DNA from: Streptomyces sp. TRM64462
GTDB taxonomy: Bacteria; Actinomycetota; Actinomycetes; Streptomycetales; Streptomycetaceae
Direction: 5' to 3'
NCBI RefSeq assembly: GCF_013362995.1
Contig: NZ_JABWDV010000236.1
Coordinates: forward strand, 1 to 38,784
DNA length: 38,784 nt
Shown here piece by piece: positions 9,286-17,357 of the stretch. The notes beneath the pieces are model-generated. The model ran no database searches. It was not told where the DNA came from and saw only the letters and a list, made by a program, of their open reading frames with translations. The position numbers and the translations under genes are program-made. Every line of letters begins with the position of its first letter. Position 1 is the first letter of the stretch.

Positions 9286-9811
9286 GGAAGGTCCAGGGCG
9301 ATGTCGTCGGCGTCGGCCGCCGCGTTCCGCTCGACCTCGTTGAGTTCGGCGCTGGACACCGTGAGCGCATAGTGCACGCGCCGATCGAACTCCTCGAACT
9401 CGTCGACGCGGTCGAGCACGTCCGCGACGAGCTTGCGCAGAAAGAGCCTGGGCGCGCCACCCCGACCTTGCCGCCGAGTCCTCCCGTCACCGCCTGGGCC
9501 AGCTCGGCGACGTACGCGTCGTCCACCCGCGCGCTGATCTTTTCCGGGTCGCGGGCAGCCCCCGCGTGCAGGTCGCGGACGCTTCGGCCCAGTTCGCCGA
9601 GCCTGGGCAGGTCGAAGCCGGGGAGCCGGAGTTGCACCGCCCGGGGGGGGGAGTCGAAGCGGGGATCGGTGGTGAAGTCGGTGGCCAGGCGCTGAGCGAG
9701 CGGAGCCAGTCTCTGGACGCCCTGCTGCCCGTCGTAGAACGCCGGCGTGCCCGTGATCACCAGGAAGAGGCCTGGGAAGCGACCGGTGTCGATCTCGTCC
9801 AGCAACTTCAA
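9282..9811 (-). pseudogene. brxD: BREX ATP-binding protein BrxD, 3' fragment with frameshift
   Basis: C-terminal part of the BrxD/BrxC-type P-loop ATPase (DUF2791-like) of type-2 BREX. Readable pieces include LLDEIDTGRFPGLFLVITG, TPAFYDGQQGV, LAPLAQRLATDF and, after a one-base frame change near 9449-9452, RLFLRKLVADVLDRVDEF up to the TGA at 9282. The DEID is the Walker B region; the N-terminal half with Walker A is absent, because homology stops at about 9806-9811, where an oppositely oriented fragment begins. The stop overlaps the GTG of brxHI, as in intact brxD-brxHI operons. Family call rests on the GTPxFxDxxxGV pattern and on the linkage with brxHI. Confidence 0.7.
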
Positions 9812-10262
9812 TACCGAGTTCCTGCACGCCTTCCGCTCCCTGGCCGACGAGCTGGGCACGGGGTGGCACAAGGTGCTGCGCGCGGACGCCGCGTTCACGG
9901 CGAGCGGCGAACTGAAGCCGGGCCTGCGGTCGTACGTCCAGCGGGTCAACGACCGTCTGGCCGACTACTTCGTCGAGCTCGCCGAGGCGGCGGGACCGAA
10001 GTCGGTGCTCTTCGTCCACAACACCGGGCTCCTGGCACGGTACTTCGACGGCGGTGGCCACGACCTGCTGGTCGCCCTCCAGCAGGCGGCGCGACGCCCG
10101 GCTCAGACACCGCACGGCCTGTGGTGGCTCTGTCCGATGGAGGACCCCAAGCAGACTCCCTCCCTCGACGGCCGCACGGTCGAGGTCGTCGACCGGGCGA
10201 CGGAGTGGGCCGTGCTCGACTCCCTTTTCCTGAAGGGACTTCGGCAGGGACGCGCGGCATAG
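9807..10262 (+). pseudogene. 3' fragment of a BREX-2 gene, probably pglW C-terminus
   Basis: About 151 open residues ending in TAG at 10260-10262, with no start or ribosome site: the frame emerges directly from the junction at 9806-9811. Readable segments are FNTEFLHAFRSLADEL, SVLFVHNTGLLARYFDGGG, LWWLCPMEDPKQ and LDGRTVEVVDRATEWAV. The pattern (LxALRxxA...W..V..AD, later LxARY, WLL-P, LDGR) resembles, from memory, the extreme C-terminus of the BREX-2 kinase PglW. The assignment gains weight because reversing the 9.8-16.3 kb segment would join it, on the same strand, to the pglW 5' fragment at 16581. A C-terminus of another BREX-2 protein (such as PglY) is the alternative. Confidence 0.5.
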
Positions 10263-10390
10263 TCGGCAACGTGTGCGTATCGGCTTGTTGATCTCTGGCG
10301 TGTCGCGGCGCGCGGACTGATAAGCAGACATCTTCGGGGTGCTCGCCGGACGAGGGTCCCCCGGCGTACTGCTCAGGAGGTCCTCACCAC

Positions 10391-13300
10391 ATGCCCAGCC
10401 AGCGCCAAACCGTCTCCTCTCGACCGAGCGACCCCGGGCTGGACCGGTTGAAAACCGTGCTGGACGGCTGGCGCAGTTCGTTGATCGACATGGGCGGGCG
10501 CAACCGGCTGCTGAACTTCCGCCACACCAAGACAGCGACGCTCGAGCTGACCTCGCCGGAAGCCACCGAACTGCTGAACGGTCTCACGCGCGGCTGGCGG
10601 TTCGCCCCAATCGGCGAAGACGACGGCACAGACGGCGACGTACGCCTTTCCCAAGGGCCCACAGGCCCAGGGCTCGTGACGCAGAAGACCAGCCAGCCGG
10701 CGCTCAACGCCTCCCTCTACCACCTGCGCCAGAAGTCAGCTCAGACCTTCAACGACTATGGCCTGTGGGTGCTGTGGCTGGGCGTCGGCATGCTGGACTG
10801 GCGGGAGGAGGGCGCGTACGAGGCCAGCTCGGCGCCCTTGCTCCTCGTACCGGTCGAGCTGCGCAGGGACAGCGACCGGCGCTACCGCCTGCATCGGGCC
10901 GAGAACCAGGACTCCATGCACAACCCCGCCCTCGCGGTGAAGCTGGAACGACTGGGTGTGGACTGGAGCGCCGTCACCGACACGGACGTCTCCAGCGTGG
11001 CCGAGGTCGTGTCCGCCGCACGCGCGGTCGCGGTCAAGCAGAAGGGCTGGGCGGTCGAGGAGCGGACAGTCCTCGGCCTGTTCGCCTCCCACCGGGAGGC
11101 CATGTACCAGGATCTCCAGCAGAACGAAGAACGGATCCTGAGCCATCCACTGGTCAGGGCCGTCGCCCTCGGGCCCGACGCCGGTCTGCCCGACGATGTC
11201 ATCGGCTTCGAGCCCCCGGACCCGGACCGCATCGACAAGATCCAGGCGCCCGAGACGACGCCTCTGGTCCTGGATGCCGACGCGTCGCAGCGACAGTGTG
11301 TGAGCGCCGCCCTCGACGGACGCTCCTTCGTGATGAGCGGCCCGCCCGGCACCGGTAAGAGCCAGACCATCACCAACATGATCGCCGCGCTGATGCACGC
11401 CGGGCGCACCGTGCTCTTCGTCAGTGAGAAGGCCGCCGCGCTCGATGTCGTACGCAACCGGCTCCGCGGTGTCGGGCTCGGCGACTTCGTCATGGCGCTC
11501 CACAGTGGTGACACGAGCAAGAAGGCCGTCGCCGAGGAACTGAACAGGGTCCTCACCACCGAGGCCCGTGTCACCGGAGCCGCCGAGCACGAACTGGAGC
11601 AGGCCCGCAGGCTCCGCAAGCAACTCTCCGCCTACGCAGCCGCCATGAACCAGACGCGGGACCCGCTCGGGCGCTCCCTGCACGACGTCCTGGGGCGCCT
11701 GATCCAGTTGGAGCGAGCCGACACGCCCGTGCTGCCGCTGGCGGCGCAGCACGCGCAGGCGGTACGCGAACTGAGCGCCGGGGCCCTGCAGAACGTCATC
11801 ACGGCGGCCAGGTCGATCAGCCGCGCCTGGCGCCCCGCGGCCGAAGGGGACGCCTTCGTATGGCGGGGGCTGACCGGAACCGCCCCGCAGCAGGTGCTGG
11901 CCGAAGCAGCGGACGCCCTCGCCGGCGTACGGACCGCGATCGGGCGCCGCCCCTTCGCCGCAGCGCAGGACGAGCCGCCGACGGCCCGGGCCCTTCAGCA
12001 GACCGTACGGTCCCTCGGCTACCGGCTCCCGCAGACGGACACCCCGCAGGACGCCGCCCTGCCGGAGGACGTCTCGGCGTGGGTGAAGCAGCTCGCAGAC
12101 CTCCTCGGCATGCCGTACGGGGAAGACCCGGAGGCGGCGTTCGTCCTCTGCGAACTCACCGACCTGGCGCGCGAGGCCCACCGCCCTCCGCGATCCTGGT
12201 TCGCCGCCGACACGTTGGGCCGGGCGCACGAGGCGGCAGCGGAGCTGCGGGCGGCGCTGACAGCCCAGACGGAAGCCCGCGAGGCCGCCGAGGACGTGTT
12301 CGGCGAGCAGGTCCTGGCAGCGGAAGACCTCCCCGGGCTGGTCAGCCGATTCAAGGACCACGGCCTGTTGGCCCGCCTGACCGCTCAGTACAGGGCCGAC
12401 CGCAAGGCCGCGGCGACCCTCACCCACTCCGGCACCTGGAACAAGGCGCTCCCCACGCGCCTCCAGCACGCCCTGACCTGGCAGCAGGCAGCCGCGGAGG
12501 TGAAGCGCCTCGCGGACGACCACGCCGAGCTCCTGGCGCCGTACACCCCAAGGAGCGCGGAAGACCTGCGGTCCCTCGAACAGGCGCTGTCGACGGCCGA
12601 CCGCATCGCGCAGCTGTCCCCCGCCGCCGCACAGCGCGCAGGGCTGGCCGACCACCTCGCCGCCGACGCGGACCCGGACGAGCTGGCGACGACGCTGGCC
12701 GAGAACGTACGCCGCTCGACCGGCGACTGGTGCGCCATCGCCGGCCGACGATTGGACCGTTGGTCCGACGCCGCCGCCGCGCTGCTGGACCTGTTCGACA
12801 CGTCACGGAAGGCCCAGCTCTCCGCCTCGCTCCTCGGCACGTTCGAGCAGGCCCAGGAGGTGCTGGACTCCCTGCTCGCCGACCCACAGGGCCCCGAGGA
12901 GTGGCAGACCTACCGCGACGGCCTCGCCGTCCTGTCCCGCCACGGCGCCGCCTACATCGTCGCGGGCGCGGCCGAACGCGGCACCGACCCCGAGCGGCTC
13001 CCGGACGTTACCGAGCAGGCACTGCTCCGCTCATGGGCCGACGACATCCTCGCCACCGACAAGCGCCTGCGCACGACCCGCTCCGAGGACCTCGACGCGC
13101 GTGTCGCGGACTTCCAGGAGGCCGACCGCAATCTGATCGAGGCGGCGGGGCGCGCGGTGATCGAAGCGTGCAACAAGCGCCGTCCCCGCAGCTTCGTGGG
13201 CGGAGCCGGAGCCGTGATCACCAGGGAGGCCGTGAAGAAGACCCGCCACATGCCTGTGCGGCAACTCCTCGGCAGGACCCGTGAGGTCGTCCACGCGATC

Positions 13301-15316
13301 AAGCCCTGCTTCATGATGAGCCCCCTCACGGTCAGCCAGTTCCTCCCGGCGGACTTCCACTTCGACGTCGTCATCTTCGACGAGGCCTCCCAGGTCCGAC
13401 CCAGCGACGCCGTCAACTGCATCTACCGGGGCCGCAGCGTGGTCGTCGCCGGCGACGACAAGCAGCTGCCGCCCACCTCGTTCTTCGACGCGTCCGTCGA
13501 GGACGATACCGACGAGTACGCGGAGGACGTCCCGGACTCCTTCGAGTCGCTGCTGCACGCCTGCAAGGCCGGTGCCATGCGGGAGCTGCCGCTGCGCTGG
13601 CACTACCGCAGCCGCCACGAGAACCTGATCACCTTCAGCAACCGCTCGTTCTACGACAACTCGATGGTCACCTTCCCCGGCGCGCTGGAGGAGGGCAACG
13701 ACGTGGGCGTCGCCTTCTTCCGCGCCGACGGCGTGTACGACAAGGGCGGCCGCCGCGACAACCGCCTGGAAGCGGAGTACGTCGCCCAGCGCGTCCTCCA
13801 CCACTTCGACACTCGCCCCGGTCTCACCCTCGGTGTCGTCGCCCTCTCCCAGGCGCAGGCAGCGGCGATCGACCAGGCCGTGCAGCAGGCCCGGATCCGA
13901 CGCCCGGACCTGGACCACTGCTTCAGTGAGGACCGACTCGACGGCTTCTTCGTCAAGAACCTGGAGTCAGTACAGGGCGACGAACGAGACGTCATGATCA
14001 TGTCCGTCGGATACGGCCCCGACGAGCACGGCACCCTCGGCCTCAACTTCGGCCCGATCAACAAGGCGGGCGGCTGGCGCCGCCTCAATGTCGCCGTCAC
14101 CCGCGCCCGCCACCGCATGGAGGTGGTGGCCTCCTTCCGCGGCACACAGCTGAAGGACAGCCCGAACGAGAGCGTCCAGCACCTCAAGCGGTACCTGGAA
14201 TACGCGGAGAACGGCCCCGCCGTCCTCGCCAGGGACGTGACACAGGGCGACGCCGAGCCGGACAGCCCCTTCGAGGAGTCCGTGCTGGCGGTGCTCCGCG
14301 ACTGGGGCTACACGGTCCAGCCGCAGGTCGGCGTCGCCGGCTACCGCATCGACCTCGGCGTACGCCACCCCGAGCTGCCCGGCGCGTACGCCCTCGGCAT
14401 CGAGTGCGACGGCGCGATGTACCACTCCTCCAAGGCGGCCCGCGACCGCGACCGGCTGCGGGAGCAGGTCCTGGTCGGACTGGGCTGGCGGCTGCACCGC
14501 ATCTGGGGCACGGACTGGTACCGGGGCCGTGCGGCGGCGGAACTGCGGCTGAAGGAGGCGGTGGAGCAGGCGATCGCGATGGGCCCGCTGGGACCGGCTC
14601 CGGTCACGCCGCCGCGTGAGCCGGTCGCTGTCGACACCAGGGAGCCGGAGCCGACGACGGCCATGATCCCTGCCGCCCGCACGTCGACGGAGATCGAGTA
14701 CGAGCGGGTCCCGGTGGACACGACGACGCAGCGGCAGTGGGCCGCCCCGTACCGCACGAGCCCGGTCGAGGTGCGACCGAGTCACGAACTCCACACGGCG
14801 GAGGCACGCCCGGCCCTGCGAAAGGCCCTGCAACAGATCATCGAGACGGAGGGTCCCATCCACGAGGACCTGCTCATTCAGCGGGCCCGCGAGGCCTGGG
14901 GCGTGACGAGGGCGGGCAACCGCATCCGCGACAACGTACGGGCGGTGGCCGAGGCCCTGGCCCGTACGGGGAAGTTCTCCCTCAACGGCGGTTTCTACGA
15001 CGTGGCGCAGCGCGCGGTGGGGCGGGCCCGACACCCGCAGGACGGGGACAAGCCCCGAACGGTGATCCAGATTGCCCCCGCGGAGCGACGACGGGCACTG
15101 TACGAGCTTGCTCTGGAATGCCCTGGTATGTCGGAGGACGAGCTGATCAAGCAGGCGTGCGACTTCTTCGGCTGGAAGCGGCGGGGCCACGAGATCCGTG
15201 GCTACCTGGAGACCGACATCGCGGAGCTGCTGGGCCGAGGCAGGCTGCAGGGCGACCCGGACCGCATCAGCGCGGTGCCGAAGGATGCGGGCGATCGGTC
15301 CGGCCACAGTCGCTGA
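10391..15316 (+). CDS. DUF4011 SF1 helicase with Vsr-like nuclease and DUF3320 domains
   Basis: A 1641-residue nucleic-acid enzyme. Domains in order: DUF4011 (about 15-290, with SLIDMGGRNRLLNF); SF1 helicase with Walker A SGPPGTGKSQT (about 315-325), Walker B VIFDEASQ (about 994-1001), GDDKQLPPTSFF, VQGDERDVMI (about 1193) and NVAVTRAR (about 1233); a restriction-like DUF559/Vsr nuclease with EESVL (about 1295), YRIDLGV and IECDGAMYHSS (about 1336), then RIWGTDWY; and DUF3320 (about 1450-1620). A long helical insertion separates Walker A and B, as usual in this family. ATG at 10391 has AGGAGGT 8 bases upstream. The frame is fully intact although truncated BREX genes flank it on both sides. 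Such helicase-nuclease fusions are known from defence islands; the target is unknown. Confidence 0.88.
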   Translation: MPSQRQTVSSRPSDPGLDRLKTVLDGWRSSLIDMGGRNRLLNFRHTKTATLELTSPEATELLNGLTRGWRFAPIGEDDGTDGDVRLSQGPTGPGLVTQKTSQPALNASLYHLRQKSAQTFNDYGLWVLWLGVGMLDWREEGAYEASSAPLLLVPVELRRDSDRRYRLHRAENQDSMHNPALAVKLERLGVDWSAVTDTDVSSVAEVVSAARAVAVKQKGWAVEERTVLGLFASHREAMYQDLQQNEERILSHPLVRAVALGPDAGLPDDVIGFEPPDPDRIDKIQAPETTPLVLDADASQRQCVSAALDGRSFVMSGPPGTGKSQTITNMIAALMHAGRTVLFVSEKAAALDVVRNRLRGVGLGDFVMALHSGDTSKKAVAEELNRVLTTEARVTGAAEHELEQARRLRKQLSAYAAAMNQTRDPLGRSLHDVLGRLIQLERADTPVLPLAAQHAQAVRELSAGALQNVITAARSISRAWRPAAEGDAFVWRGLTGTAPQQVLAEAADALAGVRTAIGRRPFAAAQDEPPTARALQQTVRSLGYRLPQTDTPQDAALPEDVSAWVKQLADLLGMPYGEDPEAAFVLCELTDLAREAHRPPRSWFAADTLGRAHEAAAELRAALTAQTEAREAAEDVFGEQVLAAEDLPGLVSRFKDHGLLARLTAQYRADRKAAATLTHSGTWNKALPTRLQHALTWQQAAAEVKRLADDHAELLAPYTPRSAEDLRSLEQALSTADRIAQLSPAAAQRAGLADHLAADADPDELATTLAENVRRSTGDWCAIAGRRLDRWSDAAAALLDLFDTSRKAQLSASLLGTFEQAQEVLDSLLADPQGPEEWQTYRDGLAVLSRHGAAYIVAGAAERGTDPERLPDVTEQALLRSWADDILATDKRLRTTRSEDLDARVADFQEADRNLIEAAGRAVIEACNKRRPRSFVGGAGAVITREAVKKTRHMPVRQLLGRTREVVHAIKPCFMMSPLTVSQFLPADFHFDVVIFDEASQVRPSDAVNCIYRGRSVVVAGDDKQLPPTSFFDASVEDDTDEYAEDVPDSFESLLHACKAGAMRELPLRWHYRSRHENLITFSNRSFYDNSMVTFPGALEEGNDVGVAFFRADGVYDKGGRRDNRLEAEYVAQRVLHHFDTRPGLTLGVVALSQAQAAAIDQAVQQARIRRPDLDHCFSEDRLDGFFVKNLESVQGDERDVMIMSVGYGPDEHGTLGLNFGPINKAGGWRRLNVAVTRARHRMEVVASFRGTQLKDSPNESVQHLKRYLEYAENGPAVLARDVTQGDAEPDSPFEESVLAVLRDWGYTVQPQVGVAGYRIDLGVRHPELPGAYALGIECDGAMYHSSKAARDRDRLREQVLVGLGWRLHRIWGTDWYRGRAAAELRLKEAVEQAIAMGPLGPAPVTPPREPVAVDTREPEPTTAMIPAARTSTEIEYERVPVDTTTQRQWAAPYRTSPVEVRPSHELHTAEARPALRKALQQIIETEGPIHEDLLIQRAREAWGVTRAGNRIRDNVRAVAEALARTGKFSLNGGFYDVAQRAVGRARHPQDGDKPRTVIQIAPAERRRALYELALECPGMSEDELIKQACDFFGWKRRGHEIRGYLETDIAELLGRGRLQGDPDRISAVPKDAGDRSGHSR

Positions 15317-15388
15317 GCTGCCAGGATGGACGGTAGGTAGGTGGGTGGGTACGGGATGGGTTCCGGGTTACGGAGAGAGGGCGCACAG

Positions 15389-16324
15389 GTGGACAAGGCC
15401 GCACTGCTGAAGGACCTGCGCAAGCGGTCACCACCCTGGAGGACGACCTCCGGGCGCGCACCGAGTCGGTCGACGAGTGCCGCGCCGACCTGGAGAGCGA
15501 GTACGAGGCGGCCCGCCAAGCGAACCGTACGGCCGCCACGTACGGTGCGTGGCACGACGAACGGGTCACGCAGGCCGCGGCGGCCTGGATCCTGGCGACG
15601 GTGTTCGTCCGCTTCTGCGAGGACAACGAACTGATCGAGGACCCGTACATCGCGGGCCCGGACGAGCGCCTCGCGGACGCGGAGGACCGCCAGGCGGCGT
15701 TCTTCCGCGAGCACCCGGAACTGAACGACCGAGACTGTCTGATCGCGTCCTTCGACGCGCTCGCGCCCACGCACAAGGCGGTCGCGGGGTTGTTCGACCC
15801 CACCACAACGCCCTGTGGGAGCTGACCCCGTCGTACGAGGCGGCGACTGCCCTACTCGGATTCTGGCGCACCCGGGGCGCGAACGGCGAGATCGTCCACG
15901 ACTTCACGGACGAGGACCTGGACACGCGCTTCCTGGGCGACCTGTACGAGGACCCGAGCGAGCACGCTCGGAAGACGTACGGGCTGCTGCAGACTCCGGA
16001 GTGCGTGGAGGAGTTCATCCTCGACCTGACGCTTGAGCCGGCCGTCGAGGAGTTCGGCCTGGCGCCGGCGTGGAAGCACAAGCCGGCGGGCTACCAGGGC
16101 GACGCCCGGTTGTCCACGGCCTCCGCTGCATCGACCCGGCCTGCGGCTCCGGCCACTTCCTGCTGGGCATGTTCCAGCGCCTGCTGGCGAAGTGGCACGA
16201 GGCCGAACCGGGCACGAACGACTGGGCGCTGGTCCGCCGGTCCCTGGACTCGGTCCACGGCTGCGACAAGAACCCGTTCGCGGTAGCCATTGCCCGGTTC
16301 CGGCTGCTGGTAGCTGTGTTGAAG
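15389..16324 (+). pseudogene. pglX: BREX-2 adenine methyltransferase PglX, 5' fragment with frameshifts
   Basis: N-terminal quarter of PglX, the adenine-specific DNA methyltransferase of the Pgl/BREX-2 system that marks host DNA. It starts at GTG 15389 (VDKAALLKDLRK) with GAGAGAGG upstream. The recognisable frame continues as VTTLEDDLRARTESVDE, FVRFCEDNELIEDPYIAGPD, ELTPSYEAATALLGFW, DPACGSGHFLLGMF (SAM-binding motif I) and DKNPFAVAIARFRLLVAVL. Three single-base losses break it, near 15425, 15801 and 16104-16109. Homology stops at 16319-16324; the catalytic NPPY motif and about 900 residues are missing. It lies 72 bases after the DUF4011 gene on the same strand. Confidence 0.82.
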
Positions 16325-16581
16325 GCGGGAGAGCCCGCCGAGGACCGCGATGAACAGGTCGCCCACACGTTGGTGCGGCCGGACGCGGCGGTGAAGGAGA
16401 ACGTCGCCCACGCCCGGTAGGGCTCGGCTTTCGGCATGAGCTGCCGGATGTGGTCGAGGCCGTCCTGCTCCCAGCTGTAACTGGAGCGGCGGGGCTGGAA
16501 CCAGTGCTCCCTGCGCGGCGGCACGGGCCTGGGTCCCGAAGGCGTACCAGCTGCCGTCACCGTTGCGACCTCCGCGTTCAT
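16319..16581 (-). pseudogene. pglW: BREX-2 kinase PglW, 5' fragment (NERD-like N-terminus)
   Basis: Minus-strand frame from ATG 16581 with readable segments EHWFQPRRSSYSWEQDGL, DHIRQLMPKAEPYRAWATF and FTAASGRTN, then, after a frame change near 16370, DLFIAVLGGL. This matches the N-terminal NERD-like region of PglW (pattern: W..V.PS..xWE..GL, LP...PYRAWSNF.F, G...E.DLF.A..GLYLVELK). Homology stops at the same junction (16319-16324) where pglX stops from the other side. The kinase domain is absent. With the fragment at 9807-10262 it would be the two ends of one pglW gene from which the middle has been lost. Confidence 0.65.
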
Positions 16582-16680
16582 CGGCGCGCCTCACGGCGCG
16601 AGTCTCCTGGCGGTGACCCTGTCTCGGCGCTTCCGGCGTACGGGCCTTCAGCAGCAGCTTCAAGAAAACTCTGGCCAAAG

Positions 16681-16701
16681 CGGTCACCGACCGTATAGGA
16701 T
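16681..16701 (+). promoter_or_regulatory. Candidate promoter/operator upstream of two tiny ORFs
   Basis: A perfect short palindrome CGGTC-ACC-GACCG (16681-16693) directly abuts TATAGGAT (16694-16701), a good -10 match; the -35 is weak. It lies between the divergent pglW fragment and the plus-strand ORFs at 16776 and 16987, so either direction is possible. Confidence 0.25.
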
Positions 16702-16775
16702 CATGGACCTGCTCCACGGAACCCGCCGGGACTACCGACATCGGTCAGACCCCCCAAACCGCAAGGAGAGTACGC

Positions 16776-16895
16776 GTGCTCGCGTCTCGAAGCACCACCC
16801 TTCCCGCACCCAGGGAACCCCACCTCCCGCCAACCCACACCGCAGTCGCCGGCGTCGACGTGGACACAGAAGGTTTCTCGCGCACCACAACCTGA
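16776..16895 (+). CDS. Possible 39-residue peptide
   Basis: GTG start at 16776 follows a strong AAGGAGAG 6 bases upstream. The product is short, rich in Thr and Pro (TTLPAPREPHLPP, then TTT at the end), with no signal peptide and no recognised family. The ribosome site is the main support. It may be a real leader-type peptide, a toxin/antitoxin-sized gene or the stub of a larger decayed gene. Confidence 0.25.
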   Translation: MLASRSTTLPAPREPHLPPTHTAVAGVDVDTEGFSRTTT

Positions 16896-16986
16896 CATGG
16901 GGCCTTTTCTGGCCATTTTTCACTTTCAGGTCGGCAGAAACGTTCTTTCTCCCTGGTTTTCCGGGACCTACTCCAAGGGTGCAATC

Positions 16987-17184
16987 GTGCTTTCCTCTCT
17001 TTCGAGCTCCGTCGTCGTCGGCTCCTTGATCATCGCTGGCGCTGTGTGCTTCATCGTGTACTGCGCCACGGCTCGCAGCATGTTCAAGATCGCGCTGGCG
17101 AACACACGCTCATCACACCGGCCGCAGATCATCAGTCAGTTCGGCAGCCTTTTGCGCGCGCTGTTCACGCTGCGCCGCCGGTAA
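16987..17184 (+). CDS. Small single-pass membrane protein
   Basis: A 65-residue product from GTG 16987 (AAGGG about 9 bases upstream; an upstream in-frame ATG at 16897 has no ribosome site). One hydrophobic stretch, VVVGSLIIAGAVCFIVYCA (about residues 9-27), followed by a basic tail ending LFTLRRR. By the positive-inside rule the tail faces the cytoplasm. Followed by a clear hairpin terminator at 17201-17224, which supports transcription of this stretch. Function unknown; small membrane proteins occur next to defence genes and could be effectors, but nothing here proves it. Confidence 0.42.
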   Translation: MLSSLSSSVVVGSLIIAGAVCFIVYCATARSMFKIALANTRSSHRPQIISQFGSLLRALFTLRRR

Positions 17185-17200
17185 CCGATCCACGCGGGCT

Positions 17201-17224
17201 TCCCCGGACGGTCACGTCCGGGGA
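17201..17224 (+). terminator. Rho-independent-type hairpin
   Basis: Perfect 9-bp stem TCCCCGGAC (17201-17209) with GTCCGGGGA (17216-17224), 6-base loop, 16 bases after the stop of the small membrane protein and 134 bases before the DUF2075 gene. Confidence 0.75.
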
Positions 17225-17357
17225 CCCTCTCCCTCCGAAGGACCTCCCATGAACACCGGGATAGTGTTCTCGTCATCACTCATGCGGCCCGCCGGGCTTC
17301 CTTGTCAGGACACGCCTCCACCCGCACGCCTCATATCGCGCTGCCCGGGAGTCTGCC

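Noticed and set aside
9807..10262. A complete small gene starting at an ATG near 9747
   Set aside because: The first 20 residues of that frame are antisense to brxD codons; there is no ribosome site, and homology begins only at the junction, so it is a 3' fragment.
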